Positions 9,060-17,934 of a DNA stretch of 64,000 bases are shown here, piece after piece (position 1 is the first letter of the stretch; each line of letters begins with the position of its first letter). Below the pieces are notes generated by a model. The model did not search any database, was not told the origin of the DNA, and saw nothing but the letters and a program-made list of their open reading frames with translations. The stretch is taken from positions 3,476,501 to 3,540,500 of the forward strand of contig JAGTPG010000002.1 of the NCBI GenBank assembly GCA_018195615.1. The letters are read 5' to 3'. Origin of the DNA: Streptomyces tuirus (lineage in GTDB: Bacteria; Actinomycetota; Actinomycetes; Streptomycetales; Streptomycetaceae). The translations under genes and the position numbers were made by a program.

Positions 9060-9180
9060 TTGACGATGTCAGGCAGCGTCTTGGGGGGCGTCACCTGGCA
9101 TCTGGAGATGTCTTGGGGGACTTCTCCAGAGATGCGTTGCCGGGGCACGTACACCGGGAAGCTTTGAGCGGCCCTCCCGG
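9060..9180 (+). ncRNA. Candidate structured non-coding RNA beside citrate synthase
   Basis: The block contains a hairpin TCTGGAGA (9101-9108)/TCTCCAGA (9123-9130) whose loop carries GTCTTGGGGG, and the same ten bases occur 32 bp earlier (9078-9087) in the loop of a weaker stem (GGCAGCGTC and GTCACC side). Read on the minus strand the two loops become runs of 5-6 C, as in the actinobacterial 6C RNA class. Which strand is transcribed cannot be decided here. From memory, an sRNA named after the citrate synthase locus (scr2736) has been reported in S. coelicolor; I cannot verify that it is the same element. Confidence 0.35.
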
Positions 9181-9415
9181 TCGTGCGTTGTCCCGGCAGA
9201 CCGCACACAACAGAGGTGCAGCGGGTTTTGCTCGTTGTGCTCACAGCGATTCAGGCGCTGTCCTCACAGACGCCCGGCCGGATCCCGTGGGGGGAATCCG
9301 TACCGGGACTGAGAAGGCGCCCTGGTCGTCGGCCCGTGGGGGGACCGGCGCTCCAGGGCGTCTTCTGCATGTGTGGGGGCCGTTGCGCGACATGTGGGGG
9401 GGCGGTCACGCGAAA

Positions 9416-9447
9416 GCCCCCGCATCCGGAAAGCCGGATACGGGGGC
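9416..9447 (-). terminator. Terminator of citrate synthase
   Basis: A 14-bp stem, with one C-A mismatch, closes on the loop AAAG: GCCCCCGCATCCGG on one side and CCGGATACGGGGGC on the other. It lies 18 bp beyond the citrate synthase stop, as expected for a factor-independent terminator in this genus. Confidence 0.75.
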
Positions 9448-9464
9448 CCGGGCAGGCGGGTGTC

Positions 9465-10754
9465 TCAGCGCTCCTCGACGGGAACGAAGTCACGCTCGAC
9501 GACGCCCGTGTAGATCTGGCGCGGGCGGCCGATGCGGGAGCCCGGCTCCTTGATCATCTCGTGCCACTGGGCGATCCAGCCCGGCAGCCGGCCGAGGGCG
9601 AACAGGACCGTGAACATCTCGGTCGGGAAGCCCATGGCCCGGTAGATCAGGCCGGTGTAGAAGTCGACGTTCGGGTAGAGGCTGCGCGAGACGAAGTAGT
9701 CGTCGGAGAGCGCGTGCTCCTCCAGCTTCAGCGCGATGTCCAGCAGCTCGTCGGACTTGCCGAGGGCGGACAGCACATCGTGCGCGGCGGCCTTGATGAT
9801 CTTGGCGCGGGGGTCGAAGTTCTTGTAGACCCGGTGGCCGAAGCCCATCAGGCGGACGCCGTCCTCCTTGTTCTTCACCTTGCGGATGAAGGTGTCGACG
9901 TCGCCGCCGCTGTCGCGGATGCCCTCGAGCATCTCCAGCACCGACTGGTTGGCGCCGCCGTGCAGCGGGCCCCACAGGGCGTTGATGCCGGCGGAGATGG
10001 AGGCGAACATGTTCGCCTGCGAGGAGCCGACCAGGCGGACCGTGGAGGTCGAGCAGTTCTGCTCGTGGTCCGCGTGCAGGATCAGCAGCTTGTCGAGCGC
10101 GGAGACCACGATCGGGTCGAGCTCGTACTCCTGCGCGGGGACCGAGAAGGTCATGCGGAGGAAGTTCTCGACGTAGCCGAGGTCGTTGCGCGGGTAGACG
10201 AACGGGTGACCGATCGACTTCTTGTACGCGTACGCCGCGATCGTCGGGAGCTTGGCGAGCAGGCGGATCGTGGAGAGGTTGCGCTGGCGCTCGTCGAACG
10301 GGTTGTGGCTGTCCTGGTAGAACGTGGACAGCGCCGAGACGACCGAGGACAGCATGGCCATCGGGTGGGCGTCGCGCGGGAAGCCCTTGTAGAAGTTCTT
10401 GACATCCTCGTGCAGCAGGGTGTGCTGCGTGATGTCGTTCTTGAACGTCGAGAGCTCGTCGACGGTCGGCAGCTCGCCGTTGATCAGCAGATAAGCGACC
10501 TCCAGGAAAGTGGAGCGCTCGGCCAGCTGCTCGATCGGGTAGCCGCGGTACCGCAGGATGCCCGCTTCGCCGTCCAGATAGGTGACGGCGGATTTGTAGG
10601 CGGCGGTGTTGCCGTAACCGCTGTCCAGCGTCACCAGACCGGTCTGGGCGCGGAGCTTGCCGATGTCGAAACCCTTGTCACCGACGGTGCTGTCGATCAC
10701 CGGGTAGGTGTACTCGTTGCCGTCGTACCGCAGTACTACAGAGTTGTCGCTCAC
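9465..10754 (-). CDS. Citrate synthase (type II, hexameric)
   Basis: Condenses acetyl-CoA and oxaloacetate to citrate, the entry step of the TCA cycle. The 429-residue protein has all family landmarks: the first catalytic histidine in GPLHGGANQ, the second in GFGHRVYKNFDPRA, and the catalytic aspartate in NVDFYTGL. HADHEQNCSTSTVR is the usual conserved helix. The GTG at 10754 (VSDNSVVLRYDGNEY) is preferred because AGGGAAG lies just before it; an in-frame ATG four codons upstream (10766) would include that ribosome binding site in the coding region. The promoter candidate and the terminator bracket it as a single transcription unit. The usual actinobacterial symbol would be citA or gltA. Confidence 0.95.
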   Translation of the reverse strand: MSDNSVVLRYDGNEYTYPVIDSTVGDKGFDIGKLRAQTGLVTLDSGYGNTAAYKSAVTYLDGEAGILRYRGYPIEQLAERSTFLEVAYLLINGELPTVDELSTFKNDITQHTLLHEDVKNFYKGFPRDAHPMAMLSSVVSALSTFYQDSHNPFDERQRNLSTIRLLAKLPTIAAYAYKKSIGHPFVYPRNDLGYVENFLRMTFSVPAQEYELDPIVVSALDKLLILHADHEQNCSTSTVRLVGSSQANMFASISAGINALWGPLHGGANQSVLEMLEGIRDSGGDVDTFIRKVKNKEDGVRLMGFGHRVYKNFDPRAKIIKAAAHDVLSALGKSDELLDIALKLEEHALSDDYFVSRSLYPNVDFYTGLIYRAMGFPTEMFTVLFALGRLPGWIAQWHEMIKEPGSRIGRPRQIYTGVVERDFVPVEER

Positions 10755-10853
10755 GTCTTCCCTCACCGACGTTGTGCCTCATCTTCGAGGTGCCCTGACT
10801 GTCTCTACCATCCCCCACTCGGCTCAGGAGAGTGCACTCGGGGTCGACCATCG

Positions 10854-10882
10854 GACCTACTGGCGGCACTGAGTGCCGTCAA
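10854..10882 (-). promoter_or_regulatory. Citrate synthase promoter with operator palindrome in the spacer
   Basis: On the minus strand TTGACG (-35, 10882-10877) and TAGGTC (-10, 10859-10854) are separated by exactly 17 bp. The spacer contains the perfect palindrome GGCACTCAGTGCC (10877-10865). A site between -35 and -10 suggests direct repression of citrate synthase. Confidence 0.5.
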
Positions 10883-10968
10883 CTTGTTCATCCTGCCCCC
10901 TGTGTTCCCCATCTGGAAGTGCTCTGTGACCTTCACGACTCATTTGATCGATCATTTTTTGTGATCGG

Positions 10969-13226
10969 TCATGAGCCGGCGAGCCGGAAGTCGAGCGCCG
11001 TGCACCGACGGCCCGCCGAAACCGTCCGCACCGCCTGGCCGATCGCCTTGCGCGAACCGACGAGGACGACCAGTTGCTTGGCCCTGGTGACCGCCGTGTA
11101 CAGCAGGTTCCGCTGGAGCATCATCCAGGCGCCCGTGGTGACCGGGATGACGACCGCCGGGTACTCGCTGCCCTGGGAGCGGTGGATGGTCACGGCGTAC
11201 GCGTGAGCCAGCTCGTCGAGCTCGTCGAACTCGTAGGGAACCTCCTCGTCCTCGTCCGTCAGCACCGTCAGACGCTGGTCGACCGGGTCGAGCGAGGTGA
11301 CCACGCCGACGGTGCCGTTGAAGACACCGTTCTTGCCCTTCTCGTAATTGTTGCGAATCTGGGTGACCTTGTCGCCGACCCGGAACACCCGACCGCCGAA
11401 TCTCTTCTCGGGCAGATCGGGGCGGCCGGGGTGACGGCCTGCTGGAGCAGGCCGTTGAGCGTGCCCGCGCCCGCCGGACCGCGGTGCATGGGGGCGAGGA
11501 CCTGCACGTCCCGGCGCGGGTCGAGTCCGAACTTGGCCGGAATGCGGCGGGCGGCCACGTCCACGGTGAGCCGCCCGGCCGCCTCCGTGTCGTCCTCGAC
11601 GAACAGGAAGAAGTCCTTCATCCCGTCGGTGACCGGGTGTTGGCCGGCGTTGATCCGGTGCGCGTTCGTCACCACGCCGGACTGCTGGGCCTGCCGGAAG
11701 ACCCGGGTGAGCCGTACGGCGGGAACGGGGCTGCCCTCGGCCAGCAGGTCGCGGAGGACCTCGCCAGCGCCCACGCTGGGCAGCTGGTCCACGTCACCGA
11801 CGAAGAGCAGATGGGCCCCGGGCGGCACCGCCTTGACCAGCTTGTTGGCCAGCAGCAGGTCCAGCATGGACGCCTCGTCGACCACCACCAGGTCGGCGTC
11901 CAGCGGGCGGTCCCGGTCGTAGGCCGCGTCGCCGCCGGGCTTCAGCTCCAGCAGGCGGTGCACGGTGGAGGCCTCGGCGCCGGTGAGCTCGGACAGCCGC
12001 TTGGCGGCCCGGCCGGTCGGGGCCGCGAGCACGACCTTCGCCTTCTTGGCGCGGGCCAGCTCCACGATCGAGCGGACGGTGAAGGACTTGCCGCAGCCGG
12101 GACCGCCGGTGAGGACGGCGACCTTCTCGGTCAGCGCGAGCTTGACGGCCGCCTCCTGCTCGGGAGCGAGGTCGGCACCCGTGCGCGTTCCCAGCCAGCC
12201 GAGCGCCTTGTCCCACGCCACCGTCCTGAAGCCCGGCATCCGGTCCTCGTCGGTGCGCAGCAGGCGCAGCAGCTGGGCGGAGAGGGAGAGTTCGGCGCGG
12301 TGGAAGGGGACGAGGTAGATCGCGGTGACGGGCTCCCCGCCATCAGGTCCCGGGACCTTCTCGCGTACGACTCCGGGGTCCTCGCCGTCCTCCGGGGGTT
12401 CGGCCAGCTCGGCGAGGCACTCGATGACAAGCCCCGTGTCGACCTGGAGGAGCTTCACCGCGTCCTTGATGAGCTGCTCCTCGGGCAGGAAACAGTGTCC
12501 CTGGTCGGTGGACTGCGACAGCGCGTACTGCAGGCCGGCCTTGACCCGCTCGGGGCTGTCGTGCGGGATGCCCACGCTCTGGGCGATCTTGTCGGCGGTG
12601 AGGAAGCCGATGCCCCAGACGTCGGCGGCGAGCCGGTAGGGCTGGTTCTTCACCACGGAGATGGAGGCGTCGCCGTACTTCTTGTAGATCCGCACGGCGA
12701 TGGACGTGGACACCTCGACCGTCTGGAGGAACAGCATGACCTCCTTGATCGCCTTCTGTTCCTCCCAGGCGTCGGCGATCTTCTTCGTCCGCTTGGGGCC
12801 GAGGCCGGGGACCTCGATGAGCCGCTTGGGCTCCTCCTCGATGATCTGCAGCGTGTCCAGGCCGAAGTGCTGCGTGATGCGGTCGGCGAAGACCGGGCCG
12901 ATGCCCTTGACCAGACCGGAGCCGAGGTAGCGGCGGATGCCCTGGACGGTGGCCGGGAGGACGGTCGTGTAGTTCTCCACGTGGAACTGCTTGCCGTACT
13001 GGGGGTGCGACCCCCAGCGGCCCTCCATACGCAGGGACTCCCCCACTTGGGCGCCGAGCAGCGCGCCGACGACCGTGAGCAGATCACCGGCGCCTCTGCC
13101 GGTGTCGACCCGGGCGACCGTGTAGCCGTTCTCCTCGTTGGCGTACGTGATCCGCTCGAGGACACCTTCGAGGACGGCGAGCCGCCGCGGCTCTTCGGCA
13201 GTGGGGTTCCCCGTGTGGCTGGGCAT
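10969..13226 (-). CDS. recD2: RecD2-type DNA helicase (RecD/TraA), reading frame broken once
   Basis: A superfamily 1B 5'-3' DNA helicase of about 750 residues, of the RecD2 class that works without RecBC. The N-terminal part has tandem helix-hairpin-helix motifs (GLVKGIGPVFADRI and EVPGLGPKRTKKI). Walker A is LTGGPGCGKSFT, Walker B is VVVDEASMLD, followed by LLFVGDVDQLPSVGAG. The C-terminal motifs VTIHRSQGSEYPAVV and NLLYTAVTRAK complete the set. The frame changes at the gggg run 11419-11422, where one base seems missing, between LLQQAVTPAAP and the continuation DLPEKRFGGRVFRVGDK. The start is MPSHTGNPTAEEPRR. It lies upstream of citrate synthase but with its own 200-bp gap. Confidence 0.9.
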
Positions 13227-13255
13227 GATCCGACGGTACCGGTGGGGTACGACAG

Positions 13256-13366
13256 TCAGGCCTTGATGTGCCCCTTCTTGACGGCCGTCACGAACGCGGC
13301 CCAGCCGTGCGCGGAGAAGAGCAGGGCGGGGCAGCCGGTGGCCTTGCTGTCTGCATCGGCGCTGTC
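13256..13366 (-). pseudogene. DUF397 protein, C-terminal relic
   Basis: The last 35 or so codons read DSKATGCPALLFSAHGWAAF and end VTAVKKGHIKA. That matches the C-terminal signature of DUF397 proteins (DSKD-x-x-GPALLF-x-x-x-W-x-AFV-x-x-VK), which partner XRE regulators in Streptomyces. No DUF397 N-terminus or start codon precedes it: the sequence passes into the antisense of the DUF4345-like gene. It is best read as the stump left by a rearrangement. Confidence 0.6.
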
Positions 13367-13714
13367 GCGCTGTTCTCCCTGCGCATGGGCCTCTTCGGGC
13401 TGGTCGCCCCCAGTGCGCTCGTCCGGCCCTTCGGGATCGAGCTGTCCGTCCCAGAGGCGCGTGCTGAAGTGCGGGCCGGCTACGGCGGTTTCGGGGTCGT
13501 CGTCGGGGTCCTCCTCACCTGGGCAGCCCTCGGCGCAACCGGCGATCTGCGGTCGGGAGTGGTGCTCACGGCGGCGGTGGCGCTGGCGCCGGCGGGGATG
13601 GCGTTCGGGCGGTTGGTGGCGCGTGGGGTGGAGCGGCCGTCGGCGTTCTGTCCGTCGTGGCTCTACTTCTGGGTCGAGACCGTGGGAGCCGTGGCGCTCG
13701 TCGGCTCTGCGTAG
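13268..13714 (+). CDS. DUF4345-like membrane protein, N-terminus probably not original
   Basis: The last 120 residues form a small four-helix membrane protein: GAVALFSLRMGLFGLVAPSA, GYGGFGVVVGVLLTWAALGA, SGVVLTAAVALAPAGMAF and LYFWVETVGAVALVGSA. This resembles DUF4345 proteins, which usually begin with a first helix shortly before MGLF-x-LVAP. Here the first 25 codons from the GTG are only the antisense of the DUF397 relic and do not look natural. Either the true start has been lost or translation begins at the ATG in SLRMGLFGL (13385). Function unknown. Confidence 0.5.
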   Translation: MPLLDGRHERGPAVRGEEQGGAAGGLAVCIGAVALFSLRMGLFGLVAPSALVRPFGIELSVPEARAEVRAGYGGFGVVVGVLLTWAALGATGDLRSGVVLTAAVALAPAGMAFGRLVARGVERPSAFCPSWLYFWVETVGAVALVGSA

Positions 13715-13730
13715 TCGGCGTGGCCGGGAC

Positions 13731-14603
13731 TCAGCCCACGGGGCCGGTCAGGAAGTCCGTGATGCGGCGGCTCGATCCGGGTGGGGCGGCGTGCGGCAGG
13801 GCGTGGTGGGACACGTGCGGGAGCGTGGCCGTGGTGACCCGGGGCAGGAGGGCCTCGGCGCCGGCGGCCACCTTGGCGGGGTTGTGGACTCTGCCGGCTC
13901 CGGCGAGGAGCATCAGGACGGGGAGCTTCAGGCGACGCAGCGCGTTCGGCTTCGGGCGTGGTCCGGTCACCGGGCGCAGGGCGGGGAAACCGGCGGCCGC
14001 CTCCTGGAGTGCGAGCCAGTCGGGGTCGAGGGAGGCGCCCCCGGTCTCCCACTCCAGGAAGGTCCGGACCCGGCGCGGCGTGGGCCGCATCAGCATCCGC
14101 ACCGCGTGCAGCCCGTAGGCCGGCTTGAATCCGGCGAAGCACTGGGTCGGATCCAGGAGGACCAGGTGGCGTACCCGGTGGGGTGCGCGCAGGGCGTAGT
14201 GCAGCGCGATCCAGGCGCCGTACGAGTGCCCGCCCAGGTCCGTCTCCGCCAGGCCGAGGCCCTTGAGGAGCGCGTCCAGCCAGGTCACCAGGTCAGTGAC
14301 CGTACGGGGGCGGAGGCCGGCGGCGGCTGTGCTCCGGCCCGGGGCGCCGAGCAGGTCGACGGCGTACAGCCGGTGGACGCGGGAGAGTTCGGCCGCCTGC
14401 CGGTACCAGGAGGCCGAGGTCGGGCTGCCCCCTCCCGGCAGCAGGAGGAGCGGAGGGCCGTCGGCCGGGCCGCACATGTTCACGTGCGTCGCGCCGAAGG
14501 GCGTGGGCACGGTGACGGCCTCACGCGAGGTGGGCCACTTGGCCATGACCTTGTCGTAGGCGGCGAGGAAACCGTCCATGTCGTACGCACCGCGAGCGCT
14601 CAT
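13731..14603 (-). CDS. Alpha/beta hydrolase
   Basis: A 290-residue alpha/beta-hydrolase fold protein. The oxyanion strand is LLLLPGGGSPTS, the nucleophile elbow is GGHSYGAW (serine nucleophile), and the histidine is in LPHVSHHALP near the C-terminus. It begins MSARGAYDMDGFLAAYD and has no signal peptide, so it is cytoplasmic. The divergent MarR gene 67 bp away and the palindrome between them indicate joint control. The substrate is not evident; an ester or lactone is the usual range. Confidence 0.83.
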   Translation of the reverse strand: MSARGAYDMDGFLAAYDKVMAKWPTSREAVTVPTPFGATHVNMCGPADGPPLLLLPGGGSPTSASWYRQAAELSRVHRLYAVDLLGAPGRSTAAAGLRPRTVTDLVTWLDALLKGLGLAETDLGGHSYGAWIALHYALRAPHRVRHLVLLDPTQCFAGFKPAYGLHAVRMLMRPTPRRVRTFLEWETGGASLDPDWLALQEAAAGFPALRPVTGPRPKPNALRRLKLPVLMLLAGAGRVHNPAKVAAGAEALLPRVTTATLPHVSHHALPHAAPPGSSRRITDFLTGPVG

Positions 14604-14619
14604 GAGCCAGGCCCCCTAT

Positions 14620-14638
14620 TATCTCGGCCAACGAGATA
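14620..14638. promoter_or_regulatory. MarR operator between the hydrolase and marR-type genes
   Basis: TATCTCG (14620-14626) and CGAGATA (14632-14638) form a perfect 7-bp inverted repeat with a 5-bp gap, and a further CGAGAT half-site follows near 14649. The spacing and the position between divergent starts are typical for a MarR dimer. Confidence 0.65.
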
Positions 14639-14670
14639 CTTGCTGAACGAGATGATAGGGGAGTCGATCC

Positions 14671-15144
14671 GTGTCCGACCAGGAGTACGAGGGAGCCGGG
14701 CAGGGGCCCGAGATGGAGATCGTCCATCTGCTGCGCGCGGTGGTCGTCGACCTGGGGAGGCACAGTGCCCGGTTCGCCCGGCGCAACGGCATGCACCCCA
14801 CCGACGTACGTGCGCTGATCGCCCTGATGGACGCTTCCCGCGCCGGCGCGGAGACCACTGCGGGGCAACTCGGTGCCGCGCTCGGGCTGAACTCCGCGGG
14901 GACCACGGCGCTGGTCGACCGGCTGGAACGGGCCGGGCATGTGCGGCGGGTGCGTGGCGAGCGGGACCGCCGCAAGGTGACCATCGAGGTGGACGAGCGC
15001 GCGATCGCCCTCGGCCGGGAGCACTTCGGGCCGCTGATCGACCGGGCGGTGGGTCTGCTGCAGGGATACGACGAGCGGGAACTGGCCGCGATCAGGGGCT
15101 TTCTGACCGGGGTGCGGGAGGCTGCGGCCCAGGAAGACGACTAG
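14671..15144 (+). CDS. MarR-family transcriptional regulator
   Basis: A 157-residue winged-helix regulator. The recognition region is TTAGQLGAALGLNSAGTTALVDRLERAGHV followed by the wing RRVRGERDRRKVTIEV. The N-terminal helix EIVHLLRAVVVDLGRHSARFAR and the C-terminal helix form the dimer interface. Translation starts at GTG (VSDQEYEGAG), preceded by ATAGGGGAG. It most likely represses itself and the divergent hydrolase gene through the palindrome between them. Confidence 0.88.
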   Translation: MSDQEYEGAGQGPEMEIVHLLRAVVVDLGRHSARFARRNGMHPTDVRALIALMDASRAGAETTAGQLGAALGLNSAGTTALVDRLERAGHVRRVRGERDRRKVTIEVDERAIALGREHFGPLIDRAVGLLQGYDERELAAIRGFLTGVREAAAQEDD

Positions 15145-15255
15145 TGCCGCATCAAGCAACGTCGGCCTTGTGGCGCCCCAGGTCAGGCACCGAAGTGCTC
15201 GGGGTAAGGGCAGATCTCCAGTTCCTCGTCCGAACGATCGCTCCAACCCCACTGG

Positions 15256-15730
15256 CCTCGCGCTTTCCCCAGGCGGGCTGTCCGGCTGGTGATCGCGAAA
15301 GCAGAAAGTGCCTCTGACCAGCGAGAATAAGGATTGCTGAGGTCCTTGTTCCCACCACCGTCGGAGGCACTTTCCAGGTGAAGAAGCGTATCGGGTGCTA
15401 CCCGCGTGTCCGCGTCGAGGGCGGCGGTCACGGAGTGGTTTCGCAGGCCGGTGCGGTGCTGCTGGTCGAAACGGTCCGCAAGAGCGGCCTGGATGCGGCG
15501 ATATCGGCGGCACTCGCCCCGTGGCGCAAGCAGTGGGCCGCCCACGACCCGGGAAAGGTACTCCTGGACGTCGCCCTCGCGGTCGCGCTGGGCGGGGACT
15601 GCCTGGCCGATGTGGACATGCTGCGGGCGGAGCCCGCTGTGTTCGGGCCGGTGGCCTCCGACCCGACGGTCTCCCGACTCATCGACCTGCTCGCCCCGGG
15701 ACGGGAAGCGGGCCCTGACCGCACTGCTTA
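15256..15730 (+). mobile_element. Truncated IS1380-type insertion sequence (copy 1)
   Basis: The left end begins CCTCGCGCTTTC (15256-15267), identical to the left end of copy 2. A short leader ends in GGAGGCACTTTCCAGGTGAAG, and the transposase starts at the GTG near 15378. The protein part reads KKRIGCYPRVRVEGG, VETVRKSGLDAA, VLLDVALAVALGGDCLADVD and FGPVASDPTVSRLID, the N-terminal region of IS1380-family DDE transposases. Homology to copy 2 stops near 15727, after about 115 codons and one frame change. The rest of the transposase and the right end are missing. Confidence 0.75.
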
Positions 15731-15952
15731 TGGTGTACAGAGATCAAGTACAAACCAACACTCTTGCATCACCCCAGGTCAGGCAGGGGGTACCCGCGCC
15801 CTCCGCTGTGGCCTGGTGCATGGCAGCGTGAGCGGGACGGGATGGCTCAGACCTGGAACGTTATAGGTACGCAGGGCGGCTGGGGCCCTCCATGCTGGGG
15901 TGCACGTGTCACGAAGCGAGCATGGACGCTCGTACCGAAAAGGGGAGTACAT

Positions 15953-16303
15953 ATGACGGCTGTAAGGCGCCTTGCTGCTGTGACGGGGAGCGTCGTCCTG
16001 GCTGTGAGCGGTCTGACCGCGCTGACCGCCACGCCGGCCACTGCGGCAGGCAAGTGCGTGAAAGCTCAGACGAAGGAAGTCACCGGCGCAAAGATCACGT
16101 ACAGCAGGTGCGTCAACGGCGACGGTGAGACCCTGGTTCGAGGAACCCTCTCCGACACCAACAAGAACGACAGGAAGGCAGCCTACGCCGAGATCAAGAT
16201 TGGATCCTGGAAATCGCCGACGCTAGGAACGCCTAGCAGTGAAACCTACTCCACCGGGTGGCACAAGTCTGGCACGGTCAGCGCCGCCGTTTGGGCTGCG
16301 TAA
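15953..16303 (+). CDS. Small secreted protein of unknown function
   Basis: A 116-residue protein with a clear Sec signal peptide (MTAVRRLAAVTGSVVLAVSG, then LTALTATPATAAG with cleavage after ATA or TAA). The mature part carries two cysteines (GKCVKAQTK and YSRCVNGDGE) that could form a disulfide. It also has a beta-rich stretch, ETLVRGTLSDTNKNDRKAAY. The ATG is chosen for the AAGGGGAG just upstream. Lys and Asn content is high for the region. The stop lies 11 bp before the next IS element, so the C-terminus may have been altered by that insertion. I do not recognise the family. Confidence 0.65.
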   Translation: MTAVRRLAAVTGSVVLAVSGLTALTATPATAAGKCVKAQTKEVTGAKITYSRCVNGDGETLVRGTLSDTNKNDRKAAYAEIKIGSWKSPTLGTPSSETYSTGWHKSGTVSAAVWAA

Positions 16304-16313
16304 GCGCTTCTAA

Positions 16314-17934
16314 CCTCGCGCTTTCATGAGATGGGCTGTCCAGAGGTTGATCAGAAACACGAAAAGTGCCCTTGACCTGCAACGATAGGACTTGCTGAGG
16401 GTCCTGTTGGCTGCAAGGAGAAGAGCACTTTCCAGGGGAAGCACTCTCTAGGGTTCTATCCCCGTGTCCGCGTCCAGGACGATGCCCGCCAGGTTGTCTC
16501 CCAGGCTGGGTCGGTCCTGCTCGTTGAGACGGTCCGCAAGACCGGTCTTGACCAGGCCACATCCCGAGCTCTGACTCCGTGGCGGAAGCCGCGGGCCCGT
16601 CCACGATCCCGGCAAGATCCTCCTGGACGTCGCCCTGGCGGTCGCACTGGGCGGGGACTGCCTCGCGGACGTCGCGATGCTGCGGTGTGAGCCAGCCGTC
16701 TTCGGCCCGGTCGCCTCCGACCCGACCATCTCCCGCCTGATCGACGGCCTCGCCGCCTCCGGCGGGAAAGCCCTGCATGCCATCCGATCCGTACGGTCCG
16801 AAGTCCGCCACTGTGCCTGGTTGTTGGCCGGCAAGAACGCCCCGGATACCGAGGGCCAGGTCGTCATCGATCTCGACGGCGTCCTCGTGATCGCCCACTC
16901 CGGCAAGGAGGACGCGGCCGCAACCTGGAAGAAAACCTACGGCCATCACCCGCTGACGGCCTTCGTCGACCACGGACCGGGCGGAACCGGTGAGCCCGTC
17001 GCCGCCCTCCTGCGACCAGGAAACGCGGGCTCCAACACGGCAGCCGACCACATCACCACCGCCCAACTCGCCCTGGCCCAACTGCCGAAGCACTACCGGC
17101 GAGGGCGCCAGACCCTGATCCGCACCGACTCCGCAGGCGGCACTCACGACTTCGTGTCCTGGCTTGCGCGACGAGGGCGATGGCTGTCCTGCTCGGTTGG
17201 CATGGTGATCACCGAAGCGATCCGCGACCACGTACTGAAGGCCCCCGCCTCAGCCTGGAAACCCCAGCCGTCGAGATCGACGGTGAGGCCCGTGACGGGG
17301 CCTGGGGCGCCGAGCTCACCGGCAAGCTCCTGGACGGCTGGCCCAAGGGCATGCGACTGATCGTCCGAAAGGAACGGCCCCATCTTGGCGCCCAGTTGAG
17401 GATCACGGACGCGGACGGCATGCGGATCACGTGCTTCGCGACCAACACCCCTGACCGGCCGATCGCCGAGCTCGAGCTCCGTCACCGGCTGCGGGCCAGG
17501 GCCGAAGACCGGATCCGGGCCGCCCGGGCCACCGGCCTGCGCAACCTGCCCCTCCACACAACAGCCCAGAACAAGGTCTGGCTCGAGATCGTCCAGATCG
17601 CCCTCGACCTGCTGGCCTGAATGCCCATGCTCGCCCTCACCGGCAAGACTCGACTCTGGGAACCCCGCCGCCTGCGATTCCGCCTGTTCTCCGCAGCCGC
17701 CCAACTCGTCACCACCGGCCGACGCAGGATTCTCCGCCTCACCCAGCACTGGCCCTGGACCGGCGAGATCACCGCCGCCCTCGAACGGCTCGCGCTCCTG
17801 CCCACCCCGGCTGACCAGCAACCTCCACCGTCCCGACGACAACATCACCCGCCCCGGGCAGTGGAACCCGGCGCCCACTCGACGCGACAACCGGGCCGCC
17901 GACCTGCCCACTGTCAGCTCCGGAAAGCGAAAGG
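16314..17934 (+). mobile_element. Decayed IS1380-type insertion sequence (copy 2)
   Basis: The left end CCTCGCGCTTTC (16314-16325) and a right-end complement GAAAGCGAAAGG (17923-17934, 10 of 12 positions) delimit about 1.62 kb, a normal IS1380-family size. The single gene inside is broken. Copy 1 is related but clearly diverged from it, so the two are separate insertions rather than a recent duplication. Confidence 0.65.
16436..17880 (+). pseudogene. IS1380-family transposase, inactivated
   Basis: Nearly the full transposase can be followed across frames. The N-terminus is GFYPRVRVQDDARQVVSQAG and the middle FGPVASDPTISRLIDGLAAS. The catalytic core includes VVIDLDGVLVIAHSGKE, where the first DDE aspartate lies, and TLIRTDSAGGTHDFVSWLA, with the second. 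The tail has NKVWLEIVQIALDLL. Lesions: the expected GTG start is GGG (16436-16438), the frame changes near 16595 and 17262, and a TGG-to-TGA stop interrupts at 17618. The gene cannot make an active enzyme. Confidence 0.75.

Larger units (their letters stand above)
8842..9464. other. Gene-poor 620-bp region between copA and citrate synthase
   Basis: No open frame here has convincing coding character. The region holds a terminator-like hairpin after copA, a 13-bp palindrome GATCACAGTGATC (9012-9024), a structured block with repeated GTCTTGGGGG (candidate ncRNA), several GTGGGGG tracts between 9287 and 9400, and the citrate synthase terminator. The longer rightward frame from 9113 runs into the antisense strand of citrate synthase and is rejected. 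Confidence 0.6.

Noticed and set aside
9113..9553. Possible rightward gene before citrate synthase
   Set aside because: Low-complexity start, no ribosome binding site, and the second half is antisense to citrate synthase.
11268..11430. Programmed ribosomal frameshift in recD2 and the other split genes
   Set aside because: No slippery heptamers or following stem-loops are shared by the sites; they share only a short C or G run, and the gene families do not use frameshifting.
11484..15317. A 1277-codon rightward open frame opposite recD2 and the hydrolase
   Set aside because: It crosses several real genes on the other strand, shows no domain, and its codon third positions are unnatural.
15256..17934. 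Active composite transposon
   Set aside because: Copy 1 lacks most of its transposase and right end, and copy 2 has lost its start and gained a stop and frame breaks. It can only be a relic.
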